Part shown: positions 21,438-32,400 of the stretch, piece after piece
How positions within the stretch are numbered: the first letter of the stretch is position 1
Layout: every line of letters starts with the position of its first letter
Assembly (NCBI GenBank): GCA_946410555.1
Contig: CAMKAT010000014.1
Span: 1 to 32,939, forward strand
DNA from: an uncultured Caryophanales bacterium
Lineage (GTDB): Bacteria > Bacillota_I > Bacilli_A > RF39 > UBA660
Direction: 5' to 3'
Length of the DNA stretch: 32,939 nucleotides
Notes under the pieces: generated by a model
What the model was told of the DNA's origin: nothing
Seen by the model: the letters and a program-made list of their open reading frames with translations, nothing else
Databases searched by the model: none
Made by a program: the position numbers and the translations under genes

Positions 21438-21464
21438 AATAACAACTCCTTTTTGTAAGTTGAT

Positions 21465-21493
21465 ATTATATACTTTTATTTATAAAAAAGCAA
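21465..21493 (-). promoter_or_regulatory. Promoter of the gene at 20763-21437
   Basis: On the - strand TTGCTT (21493-21488), 17 bp, TATAAT (21470-21465). The -35 lies in the U tract of the terminator just upstream. Confidence 0.65.
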
Positions 21494-21517
21494 AAAAATC
21501 TTCATAAAGAAGATTTT
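21488..21517 (-). terminator. Terminator of the amino-acid ABC importer operon
   Basis: AAAATCTTC (21495-21503) and GAAGATTTT (21509-21517) form a 9-bp stem. On the - strand a TTTTTTT tract follows. It overlaps the glnQ stop. Confidence 0.85.
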
Positions 21518-22241
21518 ATATATCTTTAACTTTAGATAAGAATGACTTAACTCTAGAGTCTTTAGGATGGTCAAATATTTCTTCAGGAGTTCCTTCTTCA
21601 ACAATATTACCATCATCCATAAATATAACTCTTGTACAGAAGTCTTTAATAAAGCTCATTTCATGAGAAACAATAACCATAGTCATTCCATTCTTAGCTA
21701 TTTCTCTCATTAATTTAGTAACTTCACCAATCATCTCTGGATCTAATGCTGAAGTTGGTTCATCAAATAGCATAATGTCTGGTTTCATAATTAAAGCTCT
21801 TATAATAGCTATTCTTTGTCTTTGACCGCCTGATAGCTCTCTTGGATAGTTTAATTTTTTATCTTCAAGATCTATCTTTTTAAGAAGTTTAATTGCTTCT
21901 TTAGTAGCATCACTCTTACTCATTAATCCTTGTTTAACTGGAGCAAGAATAATATTATCTAAGACTGTCATATTATTGAATAAATTGAATTGTTGGAATA
22001 CCATACCTACCTTTTTTCTTAAATTAGATAAATTATCATTTAAATCAATTTTATCATTATTTAATATTACTTTACCTGAGGTAGGAACCTCTAACATATT
22101 AAGACTTCTAAGGAATGTAGATTTACCACATCCTGAAGGTCCAATAATACCAATTCTCTCTCCGTCATTAATAGTTAAATTAATGCCTTTAAGAACTTTT
22201 TTATTACCAAAGTTTTTCTTTAAATCTTTAATCTCAAGCAT
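21516..22241 (-). CDS. glnQ: Polar amino-acid ABC transporter ATP-binding protein
   Basis: 241 residues, the usual size of a GlnQ-type ATPase. Walker A is GPSGCGKST (34-42), the Q-loop is [10 protein letters not shown], the signature LSGGQRQR, Walker [13 protein letters not shown], and the H-loop VIVSHEM. It drives uptake together with the fused binding-protein/permease encoded just upstream. The ATG lies within the end of that gene (8-nt overlap, ATGCTTGA), so translation is coupled. The substrate (glutamine, arginine, cystine or another) cannot be read from the ATPase. Its presence beside no biosynthetic gene fits a scavenging lifestyle. Confidence 0.95.
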   Translation of the reverse strand: MLEIKDLKKNFGNKKVLKGINLTINDGERIGIIGPSGCGKSTFLRSLNMLEVPTSGKVILNNDKIDLNDNLSNLRKKVGMVFQQFNLFNNMTVLDNIILAPVKQGLMSKSDATKEAIKLLKKIDLEDKKLNYPRELSGGQRQRIAIIRALIMKPDIMLFDEPTSALDPEMIGEVTKLMREIAKNGMTMVIVSHEMSFIKDFCTRVIFMDDGNIVEEGTPEEIFDHPKDSRVKSFLSKVKDI

Positions 22242-23682
22242 TTTTTAGCCTCTTTTCCATTAAAGCAACTGCTTTACTTAAACTAAATGTAATAATTAAA
22301 TAAATTATTGCAATTAATATAAGTGGGAAGAAATAATCATATGTACGTGAAGCAATAATATCAGATGCTTTAGTTAATTCTACGATTCCAATATAAGCTC
22401 CAATAGATGTTTCCTTTACTAAAGTAATAAATTCATTACCTAACGTAGGAAGTATATTCTTTATCGCTTGAGGGAATATAATATATCTCATTACTTGACC
22501 ATATTTTAAACTTAAAGCATAACCAGCTTCAATTTGTCCTTTATCAATTGACTGAAGTCCACTTCTAATAATCTCGGCTACATATGCAGAACTATTAATA
22601 CCAAAAGCCATAATACCAACTAAAACCATATTTACACTGTGAGAACCAAATATAATGTAATAAATAATCATTAATTGTAATGTACTTGGTGTTCCTCTAA
22701 TAATGTCTATATAAAGTTTAGCAAGTCCGTTTAATAATTTTAACTTACTTGTATAATCATGGAAGTTTCTAATAAGAGCTAAGATAGTTCCTAAGATAAT
22801 ACCAAGTATTACTGCACCAAGTGCAATTAATAACGTATTCTTAAAACCTGTGATAATAAACTTATATCTACCATCTACGATAACTGATCTATAAAATCTA
22901 TTACCTATGTTAGTGAATATATTACTACTCTTTTCATTATTAGTTTCACTATTATCTTCTTCACTTTCTAAATGTTTAAGAAGTATTTCATCTATTTCTC
23001 CAGATTCTTTCATTTTCTTAATAACTGTATTACATGCATTTAAAAGTGATGTATTACCGGGAGCAACAACCATTCCATAAGAATCACTAATTAATGGTTC
23101 TTCTAATATAACCATGGAATTATCAATTAAATTTTTCGCAGGTAATTCATCCATTACTACTGCATCTACTTTTCCTTGTTTTAAATCTTCAATACAAGCA
23201 AGGAATTTATTTTCTCTAACAAGTTCAATCTCTGAATATTCATCAGTAATATAAGAATCAGCTATTGTACCTAATTGAACAGCAACTTTTCCATGTAATG
23301 TATCTTTACTAGTAATGTCACTATCTACTTTTGTAATAATAATTTGATTACTAGTAATATAGTTATCAGTAAAATCTACTTGAAGTGCTCTTTCTTCAGT
23401 ATAACTAATACCAGCAGCTCCAATATCACTTTTACCACTTCTTACTTCACTAATAATAGAATCGAAATGTACATCTTTAACTTCTAATTCTAAATCTAAG
23501 TATTCAGCAATTCTTCTTACTATATCTACATCTACACCAACTATTTCACCATTAGAATAATACTCATAAGGATGAAAACCAGCCTCAGTAACCATAACAA
23601 GTTTACCTTTTACTTCTTTTTCACATCCTGTTAATACAAAAAAAGAACAAATAACTAAGAATAAATAAGCTATTTTCTTCAT
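22234..23682 (-). CDS. Amino-acid ABC transporter: substrate-binding lipoprotein fused to permease
   Basis: 482 residues from the ATG at 23682. I chose this start because AGGTGAT lies 4 nt before it. An upstream in-frame GTG and ATG (23691, 23688) overlap that ribosome site. A lipoprotein signal with lipobox LTGC (about residue 20) opens the chain. A family 3 solute-binding domain spans about 25-240 ([36 protein letters not shown]). The permease with the EAA-like loop [28 protein letters not shown] covers about 270-480, with roughly five membrane helices. Such fusions are known in Gram-positive GlnP proteins. It is first in an operon with glnQ. Confidence 0.93.
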   Translation of the reverse strand: MKKIAYLFLVICSFFVLTGCEKEVKGKLVMVTEAGFHPYEYYSNGEIVGVDVDIVRRIAEYLDLELEVKDVHFDSIISEVRSGKSDIGAAGISYTEERALQVDFTDNYITSNQIIITKVDSDITSKDTLHGKVAVQLGTIADSYITDEYSEIELVRENKFLACIEDLKQGKVDAVVMDELPAKNLIDNSMVILEEPLISDSYGMVVAPGNTSLLNACNTVIKKMKESGEIDEILLKHLESEEDNSETNNEKSSNIFTNIGNRFYRSVIVDGRYKFIITGFKNTLLIALGAVILGIILGTILALIRNFHDYTSKLKLLNGLAKLYIDIIRGTPSTLQLMIIYYIIFGSHSVNMVLVGIMAFGINSSAYVAEIIRSGLQSIDKGQIEAGYALSLKYGQVMRYIIFPQAIKNILPTLGNEFITLVKETSIGAYIGIVELTKASDIIASRTYDYFFPLILIAIIYLIITFSLSKAVALMEKRLKNA

Positions 23683-23777
23683 ATACATCACCTATCTTAC
23701 TATTAATATAGTACCATAATTCTTAATTATCATAAACACTTACTTTACACTCAAAATTTAAGTTTTTAAAGAAAACA

Positions 23778-23786
23778 TGATATAAT
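23778..23786 (+). promoter_or_regulatory. Extended -10 promoter for the metallophosphoesterase gene
   Basis: TGATATAAT, a full extended -10. No clear -35. The ribosome site AGGAGGT (23799-23805) is near perfect. Confidence 0.55.
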
Positions 23787-23812
23787 ACAATACTTGTGAG
23801 GAGGTAAACAAC

Positions 23813-24724
23813 ATGAATTTAGATATTAAACACGATATTAGATATTCTGATGCAATAAATAAAGATTATAGATATATTAATATATCTGACATACATAGTA
23901 ATGTAGAAGCTTTAAAAGAAGTATTAGAATATATAAAAAATAATATAGATATTGATTTTCTTACAATAAGTGGAGATACATTAGACACTATTGATAATGA
24001 AAATAATAGAGAAATATCAATACTAATCGAAGAATATTCAAAAGTTTTTCCTATATTTATTTGCTTAGGAAACCATGATACAGTTTATTTTAATGATAAA
24101 AAAGAAATTAATACTAATATTAAATCTATTTTTAATTACATTAATAGAACAAATAATATCACAGTACTTGAAAACAATGATATCTCTGAATATGAAGAAT
24201 TATTAATTAGATCATTTAACTTACCTACTGATACATGGTATCAAAACCATGAAAACTCAAAAATATACAAACAAGAATTATTAAATAATTATAAAATAAT
24301 TAAAAATAAATTAACTATACTCTTAAGTCATAGTCCAAATGGATTCATAGGAAAAGATGTAGAATTATCTAATTATAATGAAGTATTAAAAAATACTATC
24401 ATAAACTCAGGACACATGCATGGAGGATTTGTTCCATTAGGTGTTCAAGAATTTATGAATGATAATCTAAAAGATACTAAACTATATGGTAAAGGTTTAG
24501 TTGGTCCTTATGGAAAATTATTACCAAATAATGCATACGGAACATATCATAATAATACAACATCACTTTTAATTACCGGAGGAATAACTAAGGCATCTGA
24601 AAGTAGTCCAATATTAATTAATAATTTAGTTAATAAAGTATTACCACCAGAAATCAACTTAGTAGATATTAAAAGTTCTGATGTAAACTTAGTAAGAACT
24701 CAATATAAAAGAATAAAAAAATAA
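23813..24724 (+). CDS. Calcineurin-like metallophosphoesterase
   Basis: 303 residues, no signal peptide. The dinuclear metal motifs occur in order: DxH in ISDIHSN (about 27), GD in TISGDTLD (about 55), GNHD (about 87-90), H in LLSHSPNG and GHMHGG near 200. The family hydrolyses phosphomono- or diesters, and the substrate cannot be told from sequence. It is transcribed alone on the + strand from an extended -10 with an excellent ribosome site. It ends in a long hairpin shared with the convergent arginine deiminase operon. Relatives in Firmicutes are often annotated YkuE-like, but that assignment would be a guess here. Confidence 0.88.
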   Translation: MNLDIKHDIRYSDAINKDYRYINISDIHSNVEALKEVLEYIKNNIDIDFLTISGDTLDTIDNENNREISILIEEYSKVFPIFICLGNHDTVYFNDKKEINTNIKSIFNYINRTNNITVLENNDISEYEELLIRSFNLPTDTWYQNHENSKIYKQELLNNYKIIKNKLTILLSHSPNGFIGKDVELSNYNEVLKNTIINSGHMHGGFVPLGVQEFMNDNLKDTKLYGKGLVGPYGKLLPNNAYGTYHNNTTSLLITGGITKASESSPILINNLVNKVLPPEINLVDIKSSDVNLVRTQYKRIKK

Positions 24725-24753
24725 CTCAATTTCTTATTGAGTTATTTTTATTT
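24717..24753. terminator. Bidirectional terminator between phosphoesterase and arc operon
   Basis: A 14-bp perfect stem: AAAAATAACTCAAT (24717-24730) with ATTGAGTTATTTTT (24736-24749), 5-nt loop and T-rich tails on both strands. Confidence 0.9.
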
Positions 24754-27134
24754 TATAAAAACATCATTGCAAGTGTAAGTATAACTACGTTAGCTAATGC
24801 TATGCAAAGTAATACTTTACCTACCCATTTTAACCAAGTTGTATATTGAACTTTAGCAAGTGCAAGTCCACCCATGATAGCCCCACAAGTTGGAGTAAAT
24901 AGATTAACAAATCCATTAGCAGCAACCATTTCCATAACAGTTGTTTCAACATTGTATCCAACAGAATTAGCAAGAGCTCCCATGATTGGTGTACTTAATG
25001 TAGCAAGTCCACTACTTGATGGAACTAAGAATGATAAACCTACATGTAAGAAGTAATTTGCAGGTGCAAATACAGCCTTAGGTATAACTCTCAAGATTTC
25101 AGCAGCTTGATTAATAATATAATTATCTAAATATGTTTCAGTCATTAATACAGAAGCACCACGAGCAAGAGCAATAATTAAGATAACTCCTACCATATCA
25201 TCAGCACCATCTATAATAAGATCAACAATTTTACTTTCTTTCATTCTATTAACTATAGCAATAACAATTGTCATAATTAAGAACCATAAAGTAGATTCTT
25301 GGAAGTACCATTCTCCGATTGGGGCTCCAACTAACCAAGATAGTCCAATATATGGAGTATCTACAAAGAAGTTAATACCAAAGTCTTCCCAAGGAATAAA
25401 TCCAACGATCATTACTAAGAAAGTAAATGCAAATAGAATTAAAGTTAAAACTTGTTTACCATTTAATTTAACTTCTTTCTTATCAGCATCATTATCACCA
25501 TAATATTCTTCCATATCTCTTTGTTCTTGTAAACTTAAGAATGTAGAACCTTTTTTCTTAATAACTTTCTTAGCATAACTTGTAACAAAGAATATTGAAA
25601 TTAATAAAGTAGTAATCCAAAGAACTGCTCCTAAACCAATTACAATACCTTGATTTACTTTAATACCTTCAGGTAAAGCATCAATTGCAACACCAACAGC
25701 AAATGGGTTAACAGTTGATCCTAATGTACCAGAACCAGCTCCAAGTAATACTATCGCAGAAGCAACGATTGTATCCATACCAGCAGCAACCATAGTAGCA
25801 GCTAAAATAGCATAGAATCCAACTGTTTCTTCAAGCATTCCATATGTACTACCACATATTGAGAATATAAACATTAATATAGGTATTAAAACAAGTTCTT
25901 TTCCTTTTAGTTTTCTAACTAAAGATTGAATACCTGTTTCAATAGCTTGTGTTTCATTAACTATCTTTAAGAATGCTCCTAAGATAAGAACGAATACACA
26001 AATATCAATTGCATCAACAAATCCTTTAACAGGACTTAATAGAGTTTGTGATAAAGTAGCACCAACTACTCCACTACCTGCGATAATCTCTTCACCTTCA
26101 AATTTTGCATTTGGAAGTAAATGAGTAACACCTGCAAGTATAAATATTAATAATAAAATAATAGTAAATGAAGATAAACTTAATGAGAATCTTTCTTTTT
26201 TCTTTTTAGGTTCAGTTGTTCTTTCAGGTTTATAAATAACTGTACCTGTTTTACCTTCAAGAGCATCTTTAGCTCTATCTAAAGAAGTAATAATTGAATC
26301 ATTACCAGTTGCTTTAGTAAATTCGATTGCAGATTCAATCTTAGGAAGCATTGAACCTTCACCAAATTCATCATTTCTAATGCCTACTCTTGCTTCAGCA
26401 ATAGACATTCTATCAACTTTTTCTTCATTTGTTTTATTAAAGTTGAAAGATACTTGATCTACAGCAGTAAGAATAACTAGTTTATCTGCATGTAATTCTT
26501 TAGCAAGTAATGCACTTGTTCTATCTTTATCAATTACTGCATCAATTCCTTCATATCCTTCATCTTTTGTCATAACGACTGGAACACCGCCACCACCACA
26601 AGCAATAACAATAGTTCCATCTTCTAGGTTATTTTTAATTGTATCTAACTCTAAGATTTTCTTAGGAGTTGGAGAAGCAACAACTTTTCTCCATCCTCTA
26701 CCAGAATCTTCTTTATAAACAGCATGATCTATTTTCTTAGCTTTTTTAGCTTCTTCTTCAGTCATGAAGTTTCCAATTGGTTTCGTAGGATTCTTAAAAG
26801 CTGGGTCTTTAGGATCTACTTCAACTTGAGTTACAAGTGTAACTACATCCTTTTTCATTTTTCTTATATCAAGCTCATCTTTGATAGCTTGTTGTAATTG
26901 GTAACCAATATAACCTTGTGACATTGCACCACTTTCTGCAAATGGCATATCATCTTCTTTCATGGCATTATAAATCATTCCAACTTGAGGACCATTACCA
27001 TGAGTAATAATAACTTGGTTACCACTTTCAACTAAATCAACGATATTTCTAGCAGTACCTATAAGTAAATCATGTTGTTCTTGAGGTGTTTTTCCTAAAG
27101 CGTTTCCACCTAACGCGATTACTATCTTACTCAT
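24753..27134 (-). CDS. arcC: Carbamate kinase fused to a YfcC/ArcD-like transporter
   Basis: 793 residues. Residues 1-302 are a complete carbamate kinase: GGNAL (9-13), THGNGPQVG, SQGYIGYQLQQA, GRGWRKVVASPTPK, CGGGGVPV, IDKDRTSALLA and GSMLPKIESAI. A Lys-rich linker follows (305-316). Residues 320-793 form about twelve membrane helices with YfcC-type blocks (GAGSGTLGSTVNPFAVG, LVPSSSGLATLSTPIMGALA, LFTPTCGAIMGGLALAKV). The kinase makes ATP from carbamoyl phosphate. The transporter half presumably exchanges arginine and ornithine, which is inferred from the operon. Last gene of arcABC, overlapping arcB by 4 nt. The frame is continuous across the junction, so this is a real fusion unless an assembly error joined them. 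Confidence 0.93.
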   Translation of the reverse strand: MSKIVIALGGNALGKTPQEQHDLLIGTARNIVDLVESGNQVIITHGNGPQVGMIYNAMKEDDMPFAESGAMSQGYIGYQLQQAIKDELDIRKMKKDVVTLVTQVEVDPKDPAFKNPTKPIGNFMTEEEAKKAKKIDHAVYKEDSGRGWRKVVASPTPKKILELDTIKNNLEDGTIVIACGGGGVPVVMTKDEGYEGIDAVIDKDRTSALLAKELHADKLVILTAVDQVSFNFNKTNEEKVDRMSIAEARVGIRNDEFGEGSMLPKIESAIEFTKATGNDSIITSLDRAKDALEGKTGTVIYKPERTTEPKKKKERFSLSLSSFTIILLLIFILAGVTHLLPNAKFEGEEIIAGSGVVGATLSQTLLSPVKGFVDAIDICVFVLILGAFLKIVNETQAIETGIQSLVRKLKGKELVLIPILMFIFSICGSTYGMLEETVGFYAILAATMVAAGMDTIVASAIVLLGAGSGTLGSTVNPFAVGVAIDALPEGIKVNQGIVIGLGAVLWITTLLISIFFVTSYAKKVIKKKGSTFLSLQEQRDMEEYYGDNDADKKEVKLNGKQVLTLILFAFTFLVMIVGFIPWEDFGINFFVDTPYIGLSWLVGAPIGEWYFQESTLWFLIMTIVIAIVNRMKESKIVDLIIDGADDMVGVILIIALARGASVLMTETYLDNYIINQAAEILRVIPKAVFAPANYFLHVGLSFLVPSSSGLATLSTPIMGALANSVGYNVETTVMEMVAANGFVNLFTPTCGAIMGGLALAKVQYTTWLKWVGKVLLCIALANVVILTLAMMFL

Positions 27135-28123
27135 TTTTTCATTGTCTCCAACATTACAGCTTTAATAGTATGTAATCTATTTTCAGCTTCTTCAAATACT
27201 CTTGATTGAGGTCCTTCAAATACTTCATCAGTAACTTCCATTTCTTTAAGCCCAAACTTTTCTTCAATTTCTTTTCCAATCGTAGTCTCATTATTATGGA
27301 ATGAAGGTAAACAATGTAAGAAAATAGCACCTTTCTTAGCATTATCCATTACTTTTTGATTTATTTGATATGGTTTTAAAAGTTTAATTCTTTCTTCCCA
27401 TAGTTCCATAGGTTCTCCCATTGAAACCCATACATCAGTATATAATGCATCAGCATCTTTAGTACCAATCATTATATCTTCAGTCATTTCGATTGAAGCT
27501 CCCGTTTTCTTACATATTTCTTTACAAGTTTTAACTAATTCTTCATTAGGCCAAAGTGCTTTAGGAGCACAACATGCAAAATGCATTCCTAACTTAGAAC
27601 AAACAACCATTAATGAGTTACCAACGTTATTTCTAGCATCTCCACAAAAAACTAATTTACGTCCTTTAAGATCACCAAATTCTTCTTTGATAGTCATAAC
27701 ATCTGCAAGCATTTGAGTTGGATGGAATTCATTAGTTAATCCATTCCAAACTGGAACTGTTGAATATTTAGCTAAAGCTTCAACTGTAGCTTGATCAAAT
27801 CCTCTATATTCAATTCCATCATACATTCTACATAATACTCTAGCTGTATCTTCGATAGTTTCTTTCTTACCCATTTGAGAACCAGTTGGTCCAATATAAG
27901 TAGCTTGCATTCCTAAATCTACAGCACCAGCTTCAAATGAGCATCTTGTTCTTGTAGAATCTTTTTCAAATAAAAGTACTACTTGTTTTCCTCTTAAATG
28001 TCTATGAGATTCACCATTTCTTTTTTGTTTTTTTAATGTAGCAGAGACTTTCAAAAGATGTTCAATTTCTTTTGGAGTAAAATCTAAAAGTTTTAAAAAG
28101 TCTCTTCCTCTTAAATCTACCAT
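27131..28123 (-). CDS. arcB: Ornithine carbamoyltransferase, catabolic
   Basis: Converts citrulline and phosphate to ornithine and carbamoyl phosphate in the deiminase pathway. 330 residues from the ATG at 28123. This start is chosen because GGGAGG lies 7 nt before it and [17 protein letters not shown] matches family N-termini. An in-frame ATG at 28159 sits inside arcA. Carbamoyl-phosphate site STRTRCSFE, then HPTQ, and the ornithine-binding HCLPS, with [14 protein letters not shown] between. The start overlaps the arcA stop by 7 nt and the end overlaps arcC by 4 nt, so the three are tightly coupled. Anabolic OTC is unlikely given the operon. Confidence 0.96.
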   Translation of the reverse strand: MVDLRGRDFLKLLDFTPKEIEHLLKVSATLKKQKRNGESHRHLRGKQVVLLFEKDSTRTRCSFEAGAVDLGMQATYIGPTGSQMGKKETIEDTARVLCRMYDGIEYRGFDQATVEALAKYSTVPVWNGLTNEFHPTQMLADVMTIKEEFGDLKGRKLVFCGDARNNVGNSLMVVCSKLGMHFACCAPKALWPNEELVKTCKEICKKTGASIEMTEDIMIGTKDADALYTDVWVSMGEPMELWEERIKLLKPYQINQKVMDNAKKGAIFLHCLPSFHNNETTIGKEIEEKFGLKEMEVTDEVFEGPQSRVFEEAENRLHTIKAVMLETMKK

Positions 28124-29364
28124 TCTACATCCTCCCTTACTAAAGGCATTGACATACATCTAGGGCCTCCACGACCTCTACCTAATTCAGCACCCTCAAT
28201 TTCAATAACTTTAATTCCAGCTTTTTTAAGTACTTTATTAGTTTCAGTATTTCTACTATAAACTACTACAACACCAGGTGCTATTGCTAAAGTATTAGAA
28301 CCATCATTCCATTGTTCTCTTTCAGCAACAACTCTATCTCCACCACCGCATGGTATTAAAGTGATTTCATGTTTTAAATATTTCTTTAAAATAGCTTGAA
28401 GTGAACCTTTAACTTCTACAACATTTAAATCTTGAGCAGTCTTAGGATCATTTCCTTCAGTAATTTCATAAACTTGAAGTGTATCAGTTATACCAGGATG
28501 GTATGTAAATGTATACTTATCAATTTGTGTAAATACTGTATCTAAGTGCATAAACGCTCTACTTGATGGAATCTTAAATGCAAGAACAGTATCAATTGGA
28601 CAATCAGGATCTTTGAAGTAATTAACTGCTAATTGATCAATTGCACCAGGTTCAGTTCTTTGAGAAATACCTATTGCAACTATATGATCATTAATATTTA
28701 AGAAGTCTCCACCTTCAGTACTCCATTCATAAGAATTACCATAATATTTTGGGGTATCTTTATAATCTGGATGATACTTAAATATAAAATCAGCATAAAT
28801 ACATTCTCTATTTCTTGTTTCAGAGTACATATGATTAATATTTACACCACTACCACAACTCGCAAAATTATCTCTTGTGAAATAAAGATTTGGAAGTGGC
28901 GCACAAATAAATTTGTCTGGTGGATATACCTTATCTAAAAGTGTTGGATATACCTTTAATTGAATCTTAGGTAAATCATCCACTCTTATACCAGCCATAG
29001 TTTTTAGAACTAACTTTTTATTATCTTTAATTTTGAAAAGATATTCATAAGCTACGTTTCTAAATTTAACTGTATTAACTCCAGCTTCACTTAGGAATCT
29101 ATCAATAAATTCATTTTTGATATCATCACTAATGTCTAAGACTTCAGCCATTAAGTCTTCAAGATAAACGACATCAACGCCGTTATCTTTTAATGCTTTA
29201 GCAAAAGCATCATGTTCTTTCTTAGCATTTGGTAGGAAAGGAATATCATCAAAAAGTAATTCTGCCAATGTATCAGGTGTTAAATTTAATAATTCATTGC
29301 CAGGTCTATGAAGAAGAACTTTTTTTAATTTTCCAATCTCGCTTGTAACATGTATATTACTCAT
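28117..29364 (-). CDS. arcA: Arginine deiminase
   Basis: Hydrolyses arginine to citrulline and ammonia, first step of the pathway and often a source of acid tolerance. 415 residues. Conserved blocks: [15 protein letters not shown] (substrate guanidinium region), [27 protein letters not shown], and the C-terminal [12 protein letters not shown] with the catalytic Cys (about 403). The ATG at 29364 is preferred to the adjacent GTG at 29367. AGGAG stands 9-10 nt before it. It heads the operon with arcB and the arcC fusion. No argR is in this window, and I could not see a clear ARG box near the promoter. Confidence 0.96.
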   Translation of the reverse strand: MSNIHVTSEIGKLKKVLLHRPGNELLNLTPDTLAELLFDDIPFLPNAKKEHDAFAKALKDNGVDVVYLEDLMAEVLDISDDIKNEFIDRFLSEAGVNTVKFRNVAYEYLFKIKDNKKLVLKTMAGIRVDDLPKIQLKVYPTLLDKVYPPDKFICAPLPNLYFTRDNFASCGSGVNINHMYSETRNRECIYADFIFKYHPDYKDTPKYYGNSYEWSTEGGDFLNINDHIVAIGISQRTEPGAIDQLAVNYFKDPDCPIDTVLAFKIPSSRAFMHLDTVFTQIDKYTFTYHPGITDTLQVYEITEGNDPKTAQDLNVVEVKGSLQAILKKYLKHEITLIPCGGGDRVVAEREQWNDGSNTLAIAPGVVVVYSRNTETNKVLKKAGIKVIEIEGAELGRGRGGPRCMSMPLVREDVEW

Positions 29365-29391
29365 CACACAATTCTCCTATTCTACATTTAA

Positions 29392-29420
29392 ATTATAGTA
29401 AAGAAAAAAATTAAAGTAAA
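29392..29420 (-). promoter_or_regulatory. Promoter of the arginine deiminase operon
   Basis: On the - strand TTTACT (29420-29415), 17 bp, TATAAT (29397-29392). The -10 is consensus; the -35 is moderate, which leaves room for an activator. Confidence 0.6.
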
Positions 29421-29429
29421 TCCTATCGC

Positions 29430-29459
29430 AAGAAAAAAATCACTTATAAAAGTGATTTT
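29430..29459 (-). terminator. Terminator of the dockerin/GH5/BspA gene
   Basis: AAAATCACTT (29436-29445) and AAGTGATTTT (29450-29459) pair over 10 bp. On the - strand TTTTTTCTTG follows. Confidence 0.85.
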
Positions 29460-32400
29460 AATTCATTTCAATATAAATATCGTTTTTAATATTATTAATT
29501 GTATAAGTATTACCATTTTTATTAACGTCTGAGTATTCAAATAGTTTTGTTTCACCTTCAATTAAATATGAGTAATATACTTTTACATCTCCATTATAAT
29601 TAAAAGTATAACTATCATTATAAGAAACACTTGTATTAATATCAGTATTAGATTTAATTGTACTCTTATAATCTTCTAACGGTTTATAAATAAATGTAAC
29701 ATCAGGTGATACACTCCTTTGATTATTCACCCAAGTTTCAGTTGAAGAATCACCATATACAGTAATAGTTTTACCTTTATTAGCACTAAAGTTATCTGCA
29801 TACACTTTATAAGAACTATTAATGTGAGGAATAACTAGTGTATTAAGCATAGGACAATCATTAATAGTATGTCCATATAGAATATTAACACTAGGACCAA
29901 ATACTATTTTTTCAACAACACTATTACCGCGCATTAACCAATCACTTATTTCATGTAATGAATTAGGTAAAACAATAAGTTTTATTGTATCTGAATAACC
30001 AAATGCTAATCCTCTACCCGCAGTATGTCCTTCATTTAAAATAAGTGCATCAGTAGATAATCTAGCTAAACTATATAATCCGACGCCAGTTATCTTATTA
30101 CCTTCAAATTTAATATCAGTTACTTTAGTAGTTTTAGAATAACTATAAGGTGCCATAAGCATAGCAGGTATATAAGTTACATTTTCTCCAAATATTAACT
30201 TCATACCATATTTAGCACCAGTATTATATAAAGTATAATTAGTACCAACATTACTATCTCCTTCTTGATGAGATAAATCATTTAACTTAATAGAGTCAAT
30301 TCTAAAGTATTTAACATAAGATAAATCATAAAATGCAAATTTACCTAATGCAGTTACATTTTCACCAATAACTATATTTTCAATATTCTTTTTATATTTA
30401 TACCATGTTGGCAAATGATCTAAAGTATAATCAGCCATATCTCCACTACCACTAATAGTAAGTGTTGATGTAGCACAATCATAATTCCATAATGTATTAC
30501 CACTAGTACCATTATCTGATTCTACTCTATATCTAAAGTCAACAGTACTTAAATTAGAATCTAATCCTAATATTTGTTCTTTAACTTTTGGATTCTTAAG
30601 ATAAATAATAGCATTACTATTAGTTTGATAAAATAAATTTGTAATAGAAGCATCACTATTATTAAATTCTATAGATGACATATCTACTTCTTTTAATACT
30701 TTATTATTTCTAAAGACAGCTTTAAAACTATCTATTTTTTCAGGTTCCCAATTAGAAATATTAATATACTCAAGTTCTAAACATTCACCAAAAGTGCCAT
30801 CAAACGAGGTTACTTTAGACACATCTAATCCACTTATATCAATAGATTTTAATTTTCTACATGCATAGAATGCATATCCAACTGCAACTAACTTTCCATC
30901 AGAATACCATCCATTAATATTTAAATTTTCTAGATTAATACATCCGCAGAACATAGATGAAATATTATTAACATGACTTACATCAAAATGCTCTAAATCA
31001 AGTGTAGTAAGTGAACTACAGTTATAGAACATACCGTTCATATGAATTACATTATCGGTATATAGATTTCTTAAATCAATTGTTTTAACTTTTGTTAAAC
31101 CTGCAAAGAAATCACTCATTGAAACAGGAGCTTGTATTTTACCATTAGCACATATAACTAAATCATACATTCCATCTTCACTTGCCGGAGTTAAGTATCC
31201 AATAACTGAATTATCTTGAATCATAGACATATCCCACTGTACTACTACATTACTTGGAATATTAATAGTGTTTTTAAAAATAACAGATACTATTTTTTCT
31301 TTATATTCATCACTTCTGAATTTATCTAAGTTTTTATTAAGATTAGTCATAACAGAATATTCAGTATCAAATTTTCTTTGTAATACTTTTTTATAGAATT
31401 TACCACTTGGTTTTAAAGTTTCATCTTCTAAATCTTTAGTCCATCCATCAGGTGCAGTTAAACCGAAGCACCATTGCATTGGTTGAAATGCATAATAAGT
31501 AAAACTCAAATTATGATTTATTAAAAATTTAGCAAAAGATGTACCATAAGCTTCATTCCAATAATAAGGATCTGTCTTAGAACTTGATGAAGTAGCTGCC
31601 CATTCAGTTACAAATATAGGAATTCCAAATTTTATTGCACTTCTTGCTTTTTCATATGAAGTATCAGTCATACCTTCAGTATAGTTATGTAATACATACA
31701 TCAAGTTATTATAGTTTAATGGATCACTATTAATAGTATCAAATATAGAAGTTCCATTAGGTGTACATACTAAAATAATAGAATCAGGAGCATTACTTCT
31801 TATAATAGGAATTATAGTATTAGCATAACTCTTCATCACTTCCCAATTTACTTCAGAACCATATGCTTCATTCCATATTTCATAAATAATATATGGATTA
31901 TTTTTAAAGTGACTAGTAATTCTAGTAAATAAATCAATTGCATGTTCTTCTTTAGATGTATGAGGACCAGGATTCCAATTTAATATTACATACATATCAT
32001 TTTCAATAACTTTATCAATAGTCTCTATTACTTTTTCGGTATATTCATCTTTATTATCTATAAAATTACCTTGATATAAACCATTATCTACAAATATTCT
32101 AAATACATTAGTTCCCCAATTACGGGCAATTCCTAAATGATTATCATTAAATATATTTTCAAGTTTAAGAAGATCATATTCAACAGATACTCCATTAAGT
32201 ACTACTTCTTTATCATATTCATTCATCAACTTAGAACCATCAACATGAAGTCTTCCTGAATTAGAAGGAAAAGCAGTTAAATTATCAACATCACAATATT
32301 CCTTATCGATTGGTTCAACATAATTACTTAGTGCATCTTTTCTATAGCATTTATTATCTCTTTTTATTGCTACTTCAACATTACCATCTGGAGTAATAAT

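Noticed and set aside
28124..28159. ATG at 28159 as arcB start
   Set aside because: It lies inside arcA without a ribosome site. The ATG at 28123 has GGGAGG at good spacing and matches the family N-terminus.
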